A stretch of DNA of 48,935 nucleotides from Treponema sp. (GTDB lineage Bacteria; Spirochaetota; Spirochaetia; Treponematales; Treponemataceae), in the NCBI GenBank assembly GCA_016283615.1, contig JAEENG010000020.1, forward strand, positions 1-48,935. Reading direction: 5' to 3'. Of the stretch, positions 32,123 through 40,684 are shown piece after piece. The notes under the pieces were generated by a model. The model saw only the letters and a list, made by a program, of their open reading frames with translations. It was not told where the DNA came from and did no database searches. Position 1 is the stretch's first letter, and the number at the start of each line of letters is the position of its first letter. The position numbers and the translations under genes are program-made.

Positions 32123-34066
32123 ATGGCAACAACTACATCGATAATAGTTCTGCTTAAGTTTTTTGCTGGCAGACAGAACAGCGCAATAATCGATTTCGGA
32201 GAGTTTTGCGATTACCTTAAGAGATACTCCGAACATCATCTTGAAGAGCAGCCTTCACTCGTTACCTATCTGTCAGATACAGCGGCAGTTCTTCAAAAAG
32301 AACTCGACAAACTCATTTATGACCGCCAGGTTCTTGAAATTGAAACAACCCCTGAAAAAAAACAGATTATAGTAATTCCATTTTTTATTGAACGATTTAC
32401 AAAACGCTATAACGAAATTAAAGCTACTCCACAGATTCCTTTTCCTCAGGAAACTGATATTCCAAAAAAAGTTCCGAACGAAATCGTAACAAGAAAGTCT
32501 GCGGCCGAGCTTATCAACAAACTTCTCGAAAAAGAAACCTTAAACGACAAAACTCTTTACGGCATCGTTCTGCCGCACGACTCACCGACAATTCTGCTTC
32601 CGTCATCAGTTTCAATCATGACACTGCTTGACTGTTCGATTCAAAAACTTCGTGGAATGCTCACAAAAGATGAACATCACGATTACTTTCTGAAAAAACT
32701 CACAGTGTCTAACCCCGGAAAAGAAATGACTGCAAAGAGTTTCTTTAACCGTTTTGTGCAGAACCCGGAAGCAGGTCTCCAGATGCTGCGCATGCCGGAA
32801 GATTCATTCTATTTTTTGACACAGCTTCTTTTCTTTATCAGACAGGATTACGAAAAGGTAAAGGATTATACGGCAGAAGACCTTTCAATTCTCCAGTCAG
32901 TATACCTGATGGAAATTGCAGGCAACTTCTTTAAAAACCGCGCACAGGAAAACAATAAAAAAGAAAACGCTCTCAAAACACTTGAACAGCAGCTTGCCCG
33001 TCCGCCATATTACTTTACCCTCGAAACAATCACCAAGTTTACAAGTAACAGCGGCGTTCCTCTTCTGGGCCAGTACTCGGAAGACGATCTCAAGGATTAC
33101 CTTCACGCAAAAACAACAGAAAGCGCTGCAAATGAACTTCCTGACCTGCTCGTATTTAAAACCGACGACAATAACCGCTACTTTATCTTTAAGAACAAGG
33201 TTCTTCCTTTGATTCTGCGTCTGTGCGCCGATGCAAGGGTTACAATCCGCGAAACAATCAAAAAGAACTGGTTCAATGTGTTGAAGAAATTTGATGACCT
33301 TCCGGAAATGAAGGAACAGCCGGCCTTTGAACAGCGCCTCGAAAAAGAAGTTGCAGTTCAGAGCCCGATTTTGTATGCATTATTGAATTCATCCTTCCTC
33401 CAGCTCATAAATTATGAATCAAATACAGATAGTGAAATCGGCGGCGGACGAATCACACTTTTTGAAAACGGAAAACTCATTCCATATTCAGATATTCTCC
33501 TGATGAACCGCCAGGAACTTTTGACAGATTCAAAAATTCTTCTTCCTTTCTGGTACACAATTCCGGTTATCTCATGGATTATCAAACTCATTATGAGACC
33601 GCCAAAACCGAAGGTTCCTAAAAAAGAAAAAACATCAGCCCAGATCTACCGCGAAAGCGAAGCAGAAAAGAGCCGTAAAGATAATGAAGAAGCAGCACTC
33701 GCCCAGAACCCGACAATTTCCAAAAAAGTTGCCCTTCACGAAGCTGCTCGCGCCGCAGAACAGAGTCTTGTTCCTTCAAGTTCAACCTTAAACCGCGAAC
33801 TGAGTTCTTACGAACACCAGTGGAACAAACTCATCGGTAAGGTAACCCACAACAACCTTACAGAAGACGTTAACTCACTTATCCGCGACTATCTGCGCAA
33901 GGTTCTCCGTACACTCAAGGCAGAGAGCTTTACACCGGAACGAATCGCTTCGCTCGCTGATACACTTGTAAACACTCCGGGCATGCAGAAAATCGGCGAA
34001 CATGACGCCCTTCTGATGTACACCCAGCTTTACATTATCAAGCTTGTAAAAGGAATTCCAATGTAA
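32123..34066 (+). CDS. Conserved-looking spirochaetal protein of unknown function
   Basis: A 647-residue protein without a signal peptide that I do not recognise. The N-terminal 430 residues are helical with acidic and basic patches. A hydrophobic stretch near residues 470-490 (LLPFWYTIPVISWIIKLIM) could be a re-entrant or single membrane segment. It is followed by a Pro/Lys-rich hinge (RPPKPKVPKKEKT) and a charged helical region (about 500-560) resembling a coiled coil (YRESEAEKSRKDNEEAALA). The C-terminal 90 residues form another helical domain. Codon use matches its neighbours, so there is no sign of recent transfer. It is transcribed alone from a leaderless-type promoter and is divergent from hisC. 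My knowledge of spirochaete proteomes suggests a lineage-specific protein, but I cannot assign a role. Confidence 0.75.
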   Translation: MATTTSIIVLLKFFAGRQNSAIIDFGEFCDYLKRYSEHHLEEQPSLVTYLSDTAAVLQKELDKLIYDRQVLEIETTPEKKQIIVIPFFIERFTKRYNEIKATPQIPFPQETDIPKKVPNEIVTRKSAAELINKLLEKETLNDKTLYGIVLPHDSPTILLPSSVSIMTLLDCSIQKLRGMLTKDEHHDYFLKKLTVSNPGKEMTAKSFFNRFVQNPEAGLQMLRMPEDSFYFLTQLLFFIRQDYEKVKDYTAEDLSILQSVYLMEIAGNFFKNRAQENNKKENALKTLEQQLARPPYYFTLETITKFTSNSGVPLLGQYSEDDLKDYLHAKTTESAANELPDLLVFKTDDNNRYFIFKNKVLPLILRLCADARVTIRETIKKNWFNVLKKFDDLPEMKEQPAFEQRLEKEVAVQSPILYALLNSSFLQLINYESNTDSEIGGGRITLFENGKLIPYSDILLMNRQELLTDSKILLPFWYTIPVISWIIKLIMRPPKPKVPKKEKTSAQIYRESEAEKSRKDNEEAALAQNPTISKKVALHEAARAAEQSLVPSSSTLNRELSSYEHQWNKLIGKVTHNNLTEDVNSLIRDYLRKVLRTLKAESFTPERIASLADTLVNTPGMQKIGEHDALLMYTQLYIIKLVKGIPM

Positions 34067-34304
34067 AATGCCGCGCACAGATGCGGCAGTTTACAGCGCA
34101 AAAACATCTTTTCCCTTCCCGGCCGGTAAGCCTTATTCAACTAACCGTTAATTATAACAATTTATTATCCGAAAAATATGCCCGTTTTTAAAAATCTCGG
34201 CACTATATATTATGAAGTCCGGGAGGAACTTCTTTTTCTTTGCCACCGGCCGGATTAAAGAAAAAACTTTACCAAGCAAATGCGAAACAAAAAGGAGTTT
34301 GCAA

Positions 34305-34733
34305 ATGAATTCAATCAATCAGGTTATCATCGAAGGAAATTTGGTTCGTGACCCAACTTTTAAAGAAACACCAGGTGGAAAAAAGGTATGCACTGTTCCT
34401 GTTGCGGTAAACAGATTTTACAAGGACAGCACAGGCAAGCAGGTAGACGAAGTCGGCTTTTATGATGTAGAAGCATGGGGAGAGCGCTTTACGGAAGATG
34501 TTGCAAAGGCGGCTGTTAAAGGACGCGGTGTTAAAATCATCGGCCGCCTTAAACAGGACCGCTGGAAGGACAGCGAAGGAAAATCAGTTTCCAAAGTGCT
34601 CATCGTCGCCGAACACATCGATTTTAAGCCGTTTTCGCCAAAAAAAGATGGTCAGGACAACGACGAACAGATTGCCAGAGATAATGCAGAGGCAGCTGCT
34701 CAGGGAGTTGCCGGGGAGGCAGTTAGTTTTTAA
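34305..34733 (+). CDS. ssb: Single-stranded DNA-binding protein
   Basis: A 142-residue OB-fold protein. It starts MNSINQVIIEGNLVRDPTFKETPGG, the classic SSB opening, with aromatic ssDNA contacts such as Y and F in NRFYKD and W in VEAWGE, and ends in a short acidic-rich tail. The C-terminal tip is AVSF and not the usual DDDIPF, so partner binding through the tip may differ. ATG 34305 is chosen because AAGGAG stands ten bases before it; an upstream in-frame start at 34212 would add 31 residues that do not fit the family. It acts in replication and repair. It is convergent with the U32 gene, with one base between stops. The 238 bases before it hold only a weak 6-bp hairpin (34069-34088). Confidence 0.93.
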   Translation: MNSINQVIIEGNLVRDPTFKETPGGKKVCTVPVAVNRFYKDSTGKQVDEVGFYDVEAWGERFTEDVAKAAVKGRGVKIIGRLKQDRWKDSEGKSVSKVLIVAEHIDFKPFSPKKDGQDNDEQIARDNAEAAAQGVAGEAVSF

Positions 34734-34734
34734 G

Positions 34735-37047
34735 TTAGCGTCGTCCGCCCCGATTTGGTCCCTTTCTGCCGTAACTGTTTTTACCGGAACGGCCGCGATT
34801 GTCGCGGGCTGGACGCCCCTTACCGTTTTGCTGACGATTCTGGAAACGGGCGTATGCTCTTTCCATTTCGTCACGCTCGGCGGCAGCTTTATAGGCTTCC
34901 ATTTTTTCAGGATTGTAGAATCCGTCTTTCCAGTTAAAGCGGTCTGATTCCGGGACAGGCTGCTGCTTAACAAGGCTTGTCATTACAAGCTTAGTTTCTG
35001 CGCGGGTAACCTTAGTCCGGCTAAAGTCGATGAGAATCCGCTTAAAGCCTTCTTTTTTAAGACCTGTTGCCTTATCAACGATGCTGAACGGATTTTCGCT
35101 CATTACAAATGAACCGTCCGGGTTTGAAAGCACTTTGAAAGGCATTTCATTTTTATCCCAGAAGTACATGAATTCATAACTTTCAGGAAGCATAAAGCGC
35201 ATACGGAACAATGCAGGATAGCCGTAAACAGTTATCATAACCCTGTCGCGTACATTCTTTTCAAAGGTATCAAGAAGGTTGTTATGTGAATTTTCAATCG
35301 GTGTGATAAAAGAACCGATATTCTGGTTTTCAAGCCAGCTTACGGCCCAGCGGTTGAATGTGTACAGGTAAGGGCCTGCAATCATGTTTACGCCCTTTCC
35401 GCGGAGCATTCCGATGTGGGCAACGTTATTAACGATAAATGTCTTAAAGCCGTCAGCGATGAGAAATTCAAGTGTGTCCTGCAGATCGTAGGCTGTGCTT
35501 TCCGGACAATACGGATTGAGGGAAATAATTACCTGCTTTTTTGAATACGGCAGAGTTGTCTTGTGTTCAAGCAAATCAACCTTTGTTTCAAAATTCAATT
35601 CAAGGATAACACGAACAGGACTCATTGATTGAATTGCAAACATGTCTGCAATCGTACTTACCTGAACGTATGTGCCTTCCGGGAAGTAATTGAGTTCATT
35701 CTTTGCTACCGGAGTCAAATCCAGAATCGGCAGCGTCTCGTCGCCAGGCTGCTTTCTGAACTTGCTGATATCAGCCGGCAGAACGCGCGGATAGCGTTTT
35801 GACATTGCCTTTGTCTGTAACAGATATACTTCATCTCCGTGGCCAAATCCGCGCGGAATATCAATCCATCGGCTTCCGTCTTCTTCAAATTCAACCGAGC
35901 GGACTTTGTGGCTTACGCGTCCTGAGTCGTCCTTTCTGTGCAAACGGATTGAGTCGCCCGGATCAGGATCGTAAGGACCGCCTTTGAGTTCGGCCATTAA
36001 AATCTGATATGACTGCGGGTCTGCATCAGGTCCTGCGGCGTCCATTGCACGCTGTTTGGCGGCATCGCTCGGTGCCTTAACGCGTTCGATACGACCGAGG
36101 TAGATACCTGTTCCGCCGGCCTGGTTAGGATTTAATATTGCACTTCCGGCATTTTTAACGCCTTCTTCGTTTGTTTTAAAATTATACCAGTAGGTAGTTT
36201 TTGAACGTGCAAAGTCGGTAGAGAGCATGCGTTTTGCGGCAGCGATTGCTCCCTTTTTGTCTTCCTTGTAGTGGTCCATCAGATAGCGGTAAGCGCTTAC
36301 TACTGAACCTACGTATTCGGCACTTTTCATGCGGCCTTCGATTTTAAAGGATTCAACGCCGATTTCCATGAGATCAGGAATTTTTTCGATAAGCATAAGG
36401 TCTGACGGACTGAAGTAGTAGCCCTGCTTTTCGCCCGAAGTTGTTTCTGCTGTATAAAAGCGGCGGCAGGCCTGTGTACACATACCGCGGTTAGCGGACT
36501 TTCCGCCGAGATAGCTCGAAAATAGACAGAGGCCGCTCTCGCTTACGCAAAGTGCCCCGTGAACAAACATTTCGATTTCGCAGTTTGTGTTCTGCTTGAT
36601 GTGACTTACTTCTTCAAGACCGAGTTCGCGGGCAACAACTACGCGTTTGAGACCTGCTTTGCTCAGCATGTTTACACCGGCGGCGCTTTCTACGTTCATC
36701 TGTGTTGAACCGTGGAGTTCGAGATTCGGGAAGAACTCACGGCACATTCTTAAAACGCCAAAATCCTGAACGATAAGCCCGTCCGGATGAACTTTATCCA
36801 GATAGCTTAAAAAGCGGTAAAGTCGTTCAGTTTCGTTTTCTTCTGAGACGGTGTTAACTGTAACATAAATCTTTTTACCCTGGCGGTGTACAGACTGAAC
36901 TGCGGCTTCGAACTGGTTCCACGCAAAGTTGGATGAACGAAGTCGCGCGTTAAAGCTTTTGAGACCAAGATAAACTGCGTCGGCTCCTTCGCCGATTGCT
37001 GCATCGAGGGCTTCGATGTTTCCTGCCGGTGCTAATAATTCTGACAT
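34735..37047 (-). CDS. U32 family peptidase-like protein, RlhA/TrhP type, with Arg/Gly-rich tail
   Basis: A 770-residue protein of the U32 family. The N-terminal part is a TIM-barrel-like domain (LLAPAGNIEALDAAIGEGADAVYLG) and the signature follows as EMFVHGALCVSESGLCLFSSYLGG with MCTQACRRFY, whose cysteines probably bind an Fe-S cluster. A large C-terminal part corresponds to the DUF3656-like region of E. coli RlhA (about 650 residues). Family members RlhA and TrhP are needed for hydroxylation of 23S rRNA C2501 or tRNA U34, so an RNA-modification role is the best inference over proteolysis. The last 30 residues are rich in Arg and Gly, a possible RNA-binding tail. It lies downstream of a palindrome on the same strand as the 38330 gene. 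Confidence 0.88.
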   Translation of the reverse strand: MSELLAPAGNIEALDAAIGEGADAVYLGLKSFNARLRSSNFAWNQFEAAVQSVHRQGKKIYVTVNTVSEENETERLYRFLSYLDKVHPDGLIVQDFGVLRMCREFFPNLELHGSTQMNVESAAGVNMLSKAGLKRVVVARELGLEEVSHIKQNTNCEIEMFVHGALCVSESGLCLFSSYLGGKSANRGMCTQACRRFYTAETTSGEKQGYYFSPSDLMLIEKIPDLMEIGVESFKIEGRMKSAEYVGSVVSAYRYLMDHYKEDKKGAIAAAKRMLSTDFARSKTTYWYNFKTNEEGVKNAGSAILNPNQAGGTGIYLGRIERVKAPSDAAKQRAMDAAGPDADPQSYQILMAELKGGPYDPDPGDSIRLHRKDDSGRVSHKVRSVEFEEDGSRWIDIPRGFGHGDEVYLLQTKAMSKRYPRVLPADISKFRKQPGDETLPILDLTPVAKNELNYFPEGTYVQVSTIADMFAIQSMSPVRVILELNFETKVDLLEHKTTLPYSKKQVIISLNPYCPESTAYDLQDTLEFLIADGFKTFIVNNVAHIGMLRGKGVNMIAGPYLYTFNRWAVSWLENQNIGSFITPIENSHNNLLDTFEKNVRDRVMITVYGYPALFRMRFMLPESYEFMYFWDKNEMPFKVLSNPDGSFVMSENPFSIVDKATGLKKEGFKRILIDFSRTKVTRAETKLVMTSLVKQQPVPESDRFNWKDGFYNPEKMEAYKAAAERDEMERAYARFQNRQQNGKGRPARDNRGRSGKNSYGRKGPNRGGRR

Positions 37048-37133
37048 AATGTTACGATTTTACCACATTACGAAAGAATAAACTAGCACGCTCCATACAT
37101 ATCAAATTTCGTTTTTTTCGCATTATCACAACA

Positions 37134-37226
37134 CAAATCTGCCTCTCAGCGAGAACACGCCAGCAAACCTCGCAGTGAGCAAAGCTCAGGCGAGTTTGTG
37201 TCGTAACCTCGCTTACGGCAGATTTG
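37134..37226. repeat. Nested palindrome between genes
   Basis: Outer perfect 10-bp arms CAAATCTGCC (37134-37143) and GGCAGATTTG (37217-37226). Inside, CAAACCTCGC can pair with GCGAGTTTG with one bulged base. The short GCGAG/CTCGC motif recurs. It lies between two minus-strand genes and is probably an intergenic REP-like element. Confidence 0.6.
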
Positions 37227-37262
37227 CACCTGCTGGTATACGAAAAACTCGATTTTTACTAT

Positions 37263-38330
37263 TTACTTTGTATAAATTTGAATCTTGTTTTCGGCCCCGG
37301 GAGTGCCTGTTGTTACGACTGCCCAGTCATCTTTTCCGCCTTTTATGATTCCGCTCTCATCAAGTTGAGGAATTGCTTTGCGGCAGAGAGTGCGCACCGG
37401 AGTCTGGTAATCAGAAACTGCACTTCCCTCCTTTGTACTTCCACTAAGCCAGACGCCTTCTTCCACAGCAAGGGCCGCCCATTGCCTCTGGCCTGCGTTT
37501 TTCCAGTCAGTTTTGCCTGATTCCATAAACAAAACCGCGTCCATTATTTTTCCGCTCATAGTCTGATTCAAAATAATTACATCGGTTTCTCCGAGCACCG
37601 GTGTTTCGTTTTCTGCCCACAAATCAATCGCCGTCGCACAAGTTGCTTCGGCCGATGATAATTCAAGATTTTCCGAATCTTCATCCACAACAACACCTTC
37701 TTCCGTCTTACGAAGATGAACCGTAATGTAAGTTCCCTCTTGAACTTCCATCACCGGAAATACATATTTTTCTGATTCTCCGTCTCCTGCCGAAAACAAT
37801 TCAATTCCGCAGGTGTTGCCTGATTTTATTACCACAAGTTCCACATACTCTGCCTTTTTTAACACACCGGAAGCTGCCGTATGTTTTGTGCGTATTTCGT
37901 TTAGGGCAAGAACTGCAGGATTTTCGTTATAGCCCGTAAACGGCAAAGAAAATGACAGGGAGTTTCCGGCAGTATCCTTTGCAATTCCTTCAAGAACATA
38001 TTTATGCCCGATCTGCATCGGTTCAAGAAGATTGATTTTAACGGCATTTTCTTCGTCAATATAATCGAGTGCACCGACTTGAATCTGACTTTCATCACCG
38101 TCCTGAACAAGTAAGTCCGACAGGAGAACCTTTTCGGTGCATACAAGAGAAAGACACTGTTTGTCCTGGACTGTAAAAGCAAGAATTTTTGGACCGGATG
38201 TGTCCCCTTCATAAATTTCGATTCCTTCTTCTGTCATCCTGCACGACACGGGAACTGCAGAAGTAAAAATCACAACAGCGCTTATCATAAGCGAAAGGCC
38301 GAACAGCCTCAGATAATGTTTTGCATTCAT
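37263..38330 (-). CDS. Secreted protein with lamin-tail-like domain, unknown function
   Basis: A 355-residue exported protein. The hydrophobic signal segment (LFGLSLMISAVVIFTSA) is followed by PVSC at residue 30, a poor lipobox, so it may be a lipoprotein or simply cleaved. Residues 45-135 form a beta-sandwich (KILAFTVQDKQCLSLVCTEKVLLSD). Residues 140-350 show ALNEIRTKH and YVELVVIKSGNTCGIELFSAGDG, the arrangement of LTD (lamin tail) domains found in secreted bacterial proteins. AGGAGG eight bases before the ATG defines the start. It is upstream of the U32 gene on the same strand, though a palindrome and 215 bases separate them. I cannot assign a function. Confidence 0.78.
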   Translation of the reverse strand: MNAKHYLRLFGLSLMISAVVIFTSAVPVSCRMTEEGIEIYEGDTSGPKILAFTVQDKQCLSLVCTEKVLLSDLLVQDGDESQIQVGALDYIDEENAVKINLLEPMQIGHKYVLEGIAKDTAGNSLSFSLPFTGYNENPAVLALNEIRTKHTAASGVLKKAEYVELVVIKSGNTCGIELFSAGDGESEKYVFPVMEVQEGTYITVHLRKTEEGVVVDEDSENLELSSAEATCATAIDLWAENETPVLGETDVIILNQTMSGKIMDAVLFMESGKTDWKNAGQRQWAALAVEEGVWLSGSTKEGSAVSDYQTPVRTLCRKAIPQLDESGIIKGGKDDWAVVTTGTPGAENKIQIYTK

Positions 38331-38416
38331 TTACAAAAACCTCCTACTATATGTATTGAAGAGATTTTTAAAAACGAGCAATATTTCGGGATAAAAAGTT
38401 GTTATTTTTATTGAAC

Positions 38417-38446
38417 AAAAAAAACGGGTGTTCGATTGAACACCCG
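38417..38446 (-). terminator. Rho-independent terminator
   Basis: On the minus strand CGGGTGTTC (38446-38438) pairs with GAACACCCG (38433-38425) around a four-base loop, followed by eight T residues (38424-38417). It ends the DUF2259-like gene. Confidence 0.93.
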
Positions 38447-38469
38447 TGCAGTTAACCTGAATTATTGAA

Positions 38470-39168
38470 TTAGAGGCGGATTGTTTCTACCATGTAGCGG
38501 ATACAGGTTCCCTCTTCTGTTTCCATCTGCTTTTCTACAACAAATACAAGGTTGCGTCCTGTTTTGTCAGAAAAGATTCTGTTGATTGTGTAATTGCTTA
38601 CGCCCTTACGTTTGATGTCAGGGTTACCGACAATATTGCGGCTTACAACGCTGCCCTTTTCATCCTGTTTTTCGAGGGTAATAAAGAACGATGACTTGAT
38701 TTTGTTTCCGCTGCCTTCAACATTTTTTACGAGATTGATGTGATAAAAAATGTTCTGTTCAACAGTTGAACCTTCAAAATCCTTGAATACGATTTCGCCT
38801 GTGCTTGACGGGATTTCACGTGTAAAAAGGAGATTGTCCGGATCTGACTGCTTTAAGTTGTATTTTTTGAGTGTCCATTCAGCTTTTTTAAGAAGATCTT
38901 CGTAAACTTCTTTTCCGCTCTTTTTAAAAGTAGCTGCTGATGGTTCTGCCCTGAATACTTCGCCGTCAATCCAGTCGTTTTTTTCTATATCTACACAATA
39001 AATTTCTGCATACCCCTGAAAGGTTTTATCAACTTTTCCGTACTCTGCAAACACGTAGGTTTTTCCGTCAGCAGACAGTCCAAGATCGACAAAGGCTGCG
39101 GCATCACCTGCAAAAGAAAGAGTAGCGGCAGTTAAAAGCAAAACTGAAAGTAAAAGGTGCTTTTTCAT
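38470..39168 (-). CDS. Secreted DUF2259-like protein
   Basis: A 232-residue exported protein with a clear signal peptide (cut after TLSFAG or nearby). The mature part begins DAAAFVDLGLSADGKTYVFAEYGKVD, the start pattern of DUF2259 predicted secreted proteins, which in my knowledge are found mainly in spirochaetes. It continues with AEIYCVDIEKNDW and a C-terminal beta region (SNYTINRIFSDKTGRNLVFVVEK). No catalytic motif is seen. Probably a periplasmic or outer-membrane-associated protein of unknown role. GGGGG lies before the ATG and a strong terminator follows the stop, so it is a single-gene unit. Confidence 0.83.
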   Translation of the reverse strand: MKKHLLLSVLLLTAATLSFAGDAAAFVDLGLSADGKTYVFAEYGKVDKTFQGYAEIYCVDIEKNDWIDGEVFRAEPSAATFKKSGKEVYEDLLKKAEWTLKKYNLKQSDPDNLLFTREIPSSTGEIVFKDFEGSTVEQNIFYHINLVKNVEGSGNKIKSSFFITLEKQDEKGSVVSRNIVGNPDIKRKGVSNYTINRIFSDKTGRNLVFVVEKQMETEEGTCIRYMVETIRL

Positions 39169-39210
39169 AATTCCCCCTTACATTTATCATCGGATTTTTT
39201 TGTGTAAGTC

Positions 39211-39239
39211 TTTACTTTATTTTTTTGAGAAGTTATCCT
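39211..39239 (+). promoter_or_regulatory. Promoter of 39246 gene, leaderless type
   Basis: TTTACT (4/6) at 39211-39216, a 17-base spacer, TATCCT (4/6) at 39234-39239, then six bases to ATG 39246. Both boxes are weak on their own, but the spacing repeats that of other genes in this window. Confidence 0.45.
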
Positions 39240-39245
39240 TATTTT

Positions 39246-40070
39246 ATGACACTAAAGGTAAGAAACAGAATACTTCAGGGCTTTTTTTTCGCCTCACTTT
39301 TTTGCATTGCGACGGCCGTTTTGTGCTTTATTATCGCTTTTGTGAACAAGGCAATCACTCCGCCCCCTGATATCCGAATTCCACAGTTTGTAACAAAGTT
39401 TGCGTTTTTTAAATACAGTTTTGCCGCCACAATGATTTCGATTCTTTTAATCATGCTGTACGCAACCGCTTCTGTTTTTATCTGCTGGCAGTTTTTTGAA
39501 AACACCCAGACTTCAGAAATAATCTTTTTTATCGGAGTTGTTGCCGGCTGTCTTTGTGAAGGAGTTCGCTTTTTAACTCCACTCTACGGCCTGTGGTCAA
39601 GTTTTTCTGACTTTTTGTTTTTCTGCGGACGGATTTTATTTACCGGCCGAATCATGGTTCCATTAAGTTTTGTATTTGCAGCCGTTGCAAGTTCAAACGA
39701 AATGCGCCAGGACGTAGAACGAAACCTCCTCACAATTTTTGCCATCGGCATCGTATTTGCCCTGATTGTTCCCCTCAATACTGCAAAAATCAGTTCCGCC
39801 GGAGCCGTTACATGGGGCTTTCCGCGTCTGTTCCTTACAGTGCGATACTTATTCATCCTGATTGCATTCGTTTCTTTTCACATCAACGGAAGCAAGCAGT
39901 CCGCTCCCGAATACAAAACTCTCGCATGGACTATGCTTTTGATTATGGCAGGTTATGGAATTTTAACCTGTGCAGACAATTTTCTGTTCATGATTGCAGG
40001 CGTTCCTCTCCTTGGCTCGGGAACCCTTTACTACCTTAAAACACTGCACAACTTATACATGTGGAAGTAA
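39246..40070 (+). CDS. Polytopic membrane protein, unknown function
   Basis: A 274-residue protein with seven or eight predicted membrane segments, for example ILQGFFFASLFCIATAVLCF near the N-terminus, FAATMISILLIMLYATASVF, FFIGVVAGCLCEGVRF, TIFAIGIVFALIVPL and LLIMAGYGILTCADNFLF. Few charged residues lie inside the helices. The layout is that of a seven-helix sensor or carrier-type integral membrane protein, but I see no signature motif. An in-frame TTG at 39225 would lie inside the promoter region, so ATG 39246 is chosen. The 3' end overlaps the convergent dolichol-kinase-like gene by 18 bases. Confidence 0.75.
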   Translation: MTLKVRNRILQGFFFASLFCIATAVLCFIIAFVNKAITPPPDIRIPQFVTKFAFFKYSFAATMISILLIMLYATASVFICWQFFENTQTSEIIFFIGVVAGCLCEGVRFLTPLYGLWSSFSDFLFFCGRILFTGRIMVPLSFVFAAVASSNEMRQDVERNLLTIFAIGIVFALIVPLNTAKISSAGAVTWGFPRLFLTVRYLFILIAFVSFHINGSKQSAPEYKTLAWTMLLIMAGYGILTCADNFLFMIAGVPLLGSGTLYYLKTLHNLYMWK

Positions 40071-40673
40071 ATTACCCGTCATAAAAGCGAGCAGAACAGG
40101 TAAAAGAAGGTTGTCGTAATCTTTTAACGGAAGTCCTTCGATTAAGGTGCCTGTTGCGGCTAAAATCAGTGCCATGGCCGTATTTGCTGTAACAAGATAA
40201 GATGAAACAAAAATCGCCGTAAAACAGGTCAGACTTCCGGCGGCGGTTTTTCCGTTTGTAAGTGGAACCCTCACCTTTCCAAAAGTTTTTCCTCCAAGGC
40301 TTGCAAGGCCGTCCCCAAAGGCAAGCGCAAAAATTCCTACGCGTGCGCTCTGCTCATCAAAAAGAAGGGCTGTCAAAACAATTCCAAGAACCAGTGTTAC
40401 AGGCCCAAAGACAAATCCCTTATTGTCACGCTGGCGCGCTGCGGCCTGAGTAATATGTGATACAAGTGGAATTTCAATTCCGCGCAGGCGAAGAATTTCG
40501 CTGATTGAATAACACAGGAGGGCGCAGCAAAGCAGGATCAGAGTGATTGTTTTATTCAAATGCAAAAATAAAGGAATAAAGCCCGTGCACATGTGAATTG
40601 TCTTTCTGAAAAACTCTTTTTTGAGGGAAATAAGATGTTTTTTCTTGTCAATTCCTACACGGGGACAAATCAA
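40053..40673 (-). CDS. Dolichol/phytol kinase-like (SEC59/VTE5) membrane protein
   Basis: A 206-residue integral membrane protein. It shows the CTP-dependent polyprenol kinase pattern: RKTIHMCTGFIPL at the first membrane segment, FALAFGDGLASLGGKTFGK with the conserved GDG(L/I)A motif, and NGKTAAGSLTCFTAIF, followed by EGLPLKDYDNLLLP. Family members phosphorylate dolichol or phytol, or act as related cytidylyl transferases at the inner membrane, so a lipid carrier substrate is likely. It starts at TTG 40673 with GGTGAG just before, 11 bases after the flcA-like stop; this start is uncertain. The gene forms a pair with flcA on the same strand and overlaps the convergent 39246 gene by 18 bases. 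Confidence 0.82.
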   Translation of the reverse strand: MICPRVGIDKKKHLISLKKEFFRKTIHMCTGFIPLFLHLNKTITLILLCCALLCYSISEILRLRGIEIPLVSHITQAAARQRDNKGFVFGPVTLVLGIVLTALLFDEQSARVGIFALAFGDGLASLGGKTFGKVRVPLTNGKTAAGSLTCFTAIFVSSYLVTANTAMALILAATGTLIEGLPLKDYDNLLLPVLLAFMTGNLLPHV

Positions 40674-40684
40674 AGGCTCACCGC

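Noticed and set aside
34069-34088. Terminator after the 32123 gene
   Set aside because: Only a 6-bp TGCCGC/GCGGCA stem with no T run on either side; too weak to call.
34212-34304. Upstream extension of ssb by 31 residues
   Set aside because: The extension does not fit the SSB family and the internal ATG has AAGGAG at the right distance.
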